A stretch of DNA of 8,778 nucleotides from Bacteroidales bacterium. GTDB taxonomy: Bacteria; Bacteroidota; Bacteroidia; Bacteroidales; 4484-276. Where the stretch lies: the NCBI GenBank assembly GCA_018400545.1, contig JAGYLT010000083.1:1-8778 (forward strand). The letters run 5' to 3'. The position numbers were made by a program, and so were the translations under genes. Positions 6,061 through 8,778 of this stretch are shown piece by piece. Position 1 is the stretch's first letter. Each line of letters opens with the position of its first letter. Under the pieces are notes generated by a model. It saw only the letters and a list, made by a program, of their open reading frames with translations, did no database searches and had not been told where the DNA came from.

Positions 6061-8778
6061 TTAAAAATTTAAGATAACACCCAGACGTATCTGACGTGGA
6101 ATACTGTAATTGAATGGTGAATTCATCCTGAGTGCATACAAATCTCTGTATGCCTGAGGGTCGATTGAAGCTTCAATATTGCTCTGCCATTCGGGTGCTG
6201 TGAGGTATCCGTCGTCTTCTGCGCTACCGGTAGCCGGATAAACATTGATGATATTTCTGGTATTGAGCAAATTCAATACCTGCAGATATACATTAAGGTA
6301 TGTGTTCGACTGTGGGTTGCCCGAAATATCAATATCTCTGTCTAATCTTGCATCAATTCTGAATTGCCAGGGCAGGCGGGACCCGTTGATGGTTCCATCC
6401 AGCACATAGCCGCCACCACCGGCATATACACCGATAATGTTTTCTGATTTTGTGTAGGGTGTACCTGAACCGCCACTAAGCGTAAAGTTAGCACCGGTAT
6501 TCTTTAACCATTGAACGGTTTTTACCTGATCGGTTCCCTTTATTGGGCGGGTTGAAGTTGGCCCGCTATATTTTTTACCTTCTCCGAATCTGTAATCAAG
6601 TGCAATGTTAAATGAGTGTCTTCTGTCCCAGTTAAGTGGGAAGATTGTACGGAGGTTTGGTAAACCTGCATTTACTAAAGCTGCAGCTGTATTAGGACTT
6701 GAGCCTGTACCTTCGGCAAATTGCAGCGTATAGCTGATTCTTGTTCTTACATTATTGGTACGTCGCAGGTCATATTCAACGGTTAAACCTTTAATGGTAG
6801 CAAAGTCGAGGTTCGCATAACTGTTGTAAAGGTTTGAGCCGCCGGGGTAGGCACCTGTGTAACGGAAGTATTGTATTTGGTCACGAATTTCGCGATAGAA
6901 AGAAGAAATCTTAAGCGAAGATGTATTGCTCAGTTTTTGCTGGAATCCCAATTCATAATCAATTGTCTTTTCAGGTTTGAGATTGGGATTGTTTATAACG
7001 CCACGACGGTCGATAAAGAAATAATCTGTCGGATCCATTCTTAATGCTGATGTAGGACGCTGTGTCAGGATGTCGTAGTGCGCAAAGAATAGTGCTTCAT
7101 CCGAAATTGGAAAAGAGAACGAAATACGTGGCATTACACTGATTTGTGGTTCATAGTCTTCAAATACCTCAGATGAAATTCTTGTTTGCTCCGGATTCTT
7201 AAGGTAGGGAGTAATACCATTTCCGGCATCCAGAATATTTGGGTTTTGAATAATACCCCCGGCTGCGTTGTACCACTCATCATCAATACGGTAACCCAAC
7301 ACGTTGGAGGGGTTATCTTTGTTATCAACATAAATTACTGCATTATCAGTAATGTTTGAAGGGTGGGCTGTACCGGTAAAAGTAGTTGGCTGTTCGGCAA
7401 CAGTGTAGGCTGAGTAAAACAGGAAAGGATCCTTTAATACGTTTTGGTTGGCATCGAAACGGTCAACACGAACACCGATGTTGAAGATCAAATCATCAAA
7501 AGCGAATTTGTCCTGGATATAGCCTGCCATGTAGATGGGTTCAAAGGCGCCGATATCGCGGGTAAAAAATGTTTTTGTGCTGCCATCGGGCAGGAGAATT
7601 TCATCGGTTTTGTTGAAGAAGTCATCAAACGACGGGCGGCTTGTTTGCCTGTTGCCGTAAGGATCGTATCCATAATAATATACATAATTTACTCCATCGT
7701 TGAGCAGTTCGTCGGGGCTGAACATATCAATGGTCAATCCGTCGGCTACTGAAATGTCTTTTCTTAATACACCATTCTCATCAATGTAATTGATGGTTTG
7801 TGTGTAAGGATCGTACGAATCGATATCTACCCAGTCTTTACCTTGCAACGGAAGTCCCAGTTTTTTTCTCAGGTTGATATCAAATATCCGTTGGTCAGTA
7901 AAACTATAGAGCCTGTCGTAATTGATAGTATCCTGAAATACTCCATCAATTTCAACAAGTTGGCCGCTGCTTTTGTCCAATTCGATAATATGAGCGTTGG
8001 TGATAAGGCGCATGAGTGTCCATAAACCAACGGGGCCGTATCCGTATGCACGGCTTGAGCGTTGCTCATATTGCAAACCAAATTCTATAGCATGGTTGCC
8101 AATATCGGCAGAGGCATTGGCTGTGATACCTATTTGTGAGTTATCGGTTACCTGGTAACCATTATACTGTGAGCCCAGATTACTCCACATAGTGTAAACA
8201 CCGTCAGGAGATTGCCCGTTGAGCAACCCGCCGTATAGCTGAACCTGATTGGCATTGAGCCAGAAGCCGCCCTGTGGGTTAAACTGCCAGTCGCCTTTGT
8301 CAGGATAAAATTCGTAATACTGTTCTGTGTATCTTGCTACTACCGGGTTTATGTCAAAAGCCTGGAATGTGAATGCGGTATCCTGCCAGTTGTTTTGCAG
8401 CCAGACGTTGTTGTAAATCTGTCCGTTGATGGTGTCAGACCCTAATTCGTAGGAGCGTCTTTTGTAGGTTTCAAATTTTCCGAGATACCCATAGTTGAAA
8501 AGCCTGTCGCGGTGCGTATCATCTTCTACCACCTGATCAAATTTTGAATAGTCGGCCTGTATGGAGTAGAATACATTTTTTACCAACGAGTTACTTTCCT
8601 GATTCTGAGGGAAACGCTGTGTAAATCTACCGAAAACGCGCCAGGTAGTGTTTTTTACATGCGCATTGTTTTCCCAGTTGAACATTGAGTTGGCATAGCT
8701 GAATTGATTGTAATCCTGCAGGTTGAATGAACCACCCACAGTGAGGTTGATTGATTGGGAGGCGCGTAAATCAAGTTT
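6061..8778 (-). CDS. TonB-dependent receptor, C-terminal beta-barrel part (5' end outside window)
   Basis: TonB-dependent receptors are outer-membrane barrels that import a bound ligand using energy from TonB-ExbB-ExbD. The reading frame is open to the right edge (KLDLRASQSINLTVGG precedes the first possible start, a GTG at 8739), so the 905 visible residues are only the 3' part. Signal peptide, any regulatory-like domain, TonB box and plug must lie upstream. Barrel signatures are NPNLKPEKTIDYELGFQ (fragment residues about 597-613), NWDRRHSFNIALDYRFG, the GTPYT strand and YLQVLNLLNTRNIINVYP. The protein ends in PRQIRLGVILNF, with the terminal Phe used by the BAM complex. Long loops rich in Trp, Tyr, Gln and Asn (about 115-205 and 300-400) suggest large surface loops for ligand binding. 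No SusD gene follows, so this is not a classical SusCD pair; the next gene is the giant secreted protein. The ligand is unknown. Confidence 0.93.
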   Translation of the reverse strand, partial: KLDLRASQSINLTVGGSFNLQDYNQFSYANSMFNWENNAHVKNTTWRVFGRFTQRFPQNQESNSLVKNVFYSIQADYSKFDQVVEDDTHRDRLFNYGYLGKFETYKRRSYELGSDTINGQIYNNVWLQNNWQDTAFTFQAFDINPVVARYTEQYYEFYPDKGDWQFNPQGGFWLNANQVQLYGGLLNGQSPDGVYTMWSNLGSQYNGYQVTDNSQIGITANASADIGNHAIEFGLQYEQRSSRAYGYGPVGLWTLMRLITNAHIIELDKSSGQLVEIDGVFQDTINYDRLYSFTDQRIFDINLRKKLGLPLQGKDWVDIDSYDPYTQTINYIDENGVLRKDISVADGLTIDMFSPDELLNDGVNYVYYYGYDPYGNRQTSRPSFDDFFNKTDEILLPDGSTKTFFTRDIGAFEPIYMAGYIQDKFAFDDLIFNIGVRVDRFDANQNVLKDPFLFYSAYTVAEQPTTFTGTAHPSNITDNAVIYVDNKDNPSNVLGYRIDDEWYNAAGGIIQNPNILDAGNGITPYLKNPEQTRISSEVFEDYEPQISVMPRISFSFPISDEALFFAHYDILTQRPTSALRMDPTDYFFIDRRGVINNPNLKPEKTIDYELGFQQKLSNTSSLKISSFYREIRDQIQYFRYTGAYPGGSNLYNSYANLDFATIKGLTVEYDLRRTNNVRTRISYTLQFAEGTGSSPNTAAALVNAGLPNLRTIFPLNWDRRHSFNIALDYRFGEGKKYSGPTSTRPIKGTDQVKTVQWLKNTGANFTLSGGSGTPYTKSENIIGVYAGGGGYVLDGTINGSRLPWQFRIDARLDRDIDISGNPQSNTYLNVYLQVLNLLNTRNIINVYPATGSAEDDGYLTAPEWQSNIEASIDPQAYRDLYALRMNSPFNYSIPRQIRLGVILNF

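Noticed and set aside
687..7432. Apparent excess of GGATCC: nine sites counted by eye, where about two would be expected
   Set aside because: Seven of the nine fall on in-frame Asp-Pro codons (GAT CCN preceded by G), and the receptor and giant protein are rich in Asp-Pro. Protein composition explains them without a DNA signal.
8737..8739. GTG as the start codon of the receptor gene
   Set aside because: The frame stays open for 13 more codons to the window edge, and those residues read as a beta-strand of the barrel. A receptor starting here would lack the signal peptide and plug.
6061..8778. SusC-type polysaccharide uptake receptor
   Set aside because: No SusD-like lipoprotein gene follows, and no glycoside hydrolase is in view. 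The plug region that would help decide is outside the window.

Overview
The window reads as a chromosomal segment from a member of the Bacteroidota. The evidence is a TonB-dependent receptor barrel of the Bacteroidota style, a very long secreted protein with a type IX secretion system (T9SS) type A-like sorting domain, a PorV/PorQ-family outer-membrane protein, AT-rich gaps with little Shine-Dalgarno signal, and a candidate promoter with the TAnnTTTG box of this phylum. The genus cannot be fixed from this sequence.

Every gene lies on the minus strand, so the order of transcription runs from the right edge to the left. First comes a TonB-dependent receptor (6061-8778) whose 5' end, including the expected signal peptide, regulatory domain and plug, lies outside the window. 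After a 35-bp gap comes a 1435-residue secreted protein of unknown function (1718-6025) with an N-terminal signal peptide and a C-terminal sorting-like domain. After another short gap comes a PorV/PorQ-family beta-barrel protein (608-1672). The short gaps and lack of a visible internal promoter or terminator suggest one operon. A strong hairpin plus U-tract (521-555) ends it. Last is greA (20-493), the transcription elongation factor, a housekeeping gene apparently unrelated to the operon.

The first three genes look like one envelope module: an importer, a giant surface or secreted protein, and a PorV-like protein that could help bring that protein through or onto the outer membrane. The substrate and the role of the giant protein cannot be read from the sequence. 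The second point of interest is the greA leader: the operon terminator sits so close to the greA start that a greA transcript from the nearest candidate promoter would carry the hairpin at its 5' end. No RNA genes, mobile elements, CRISPR arrays or long repeats were seen, and no stretch over 300 bases lacks a gene.
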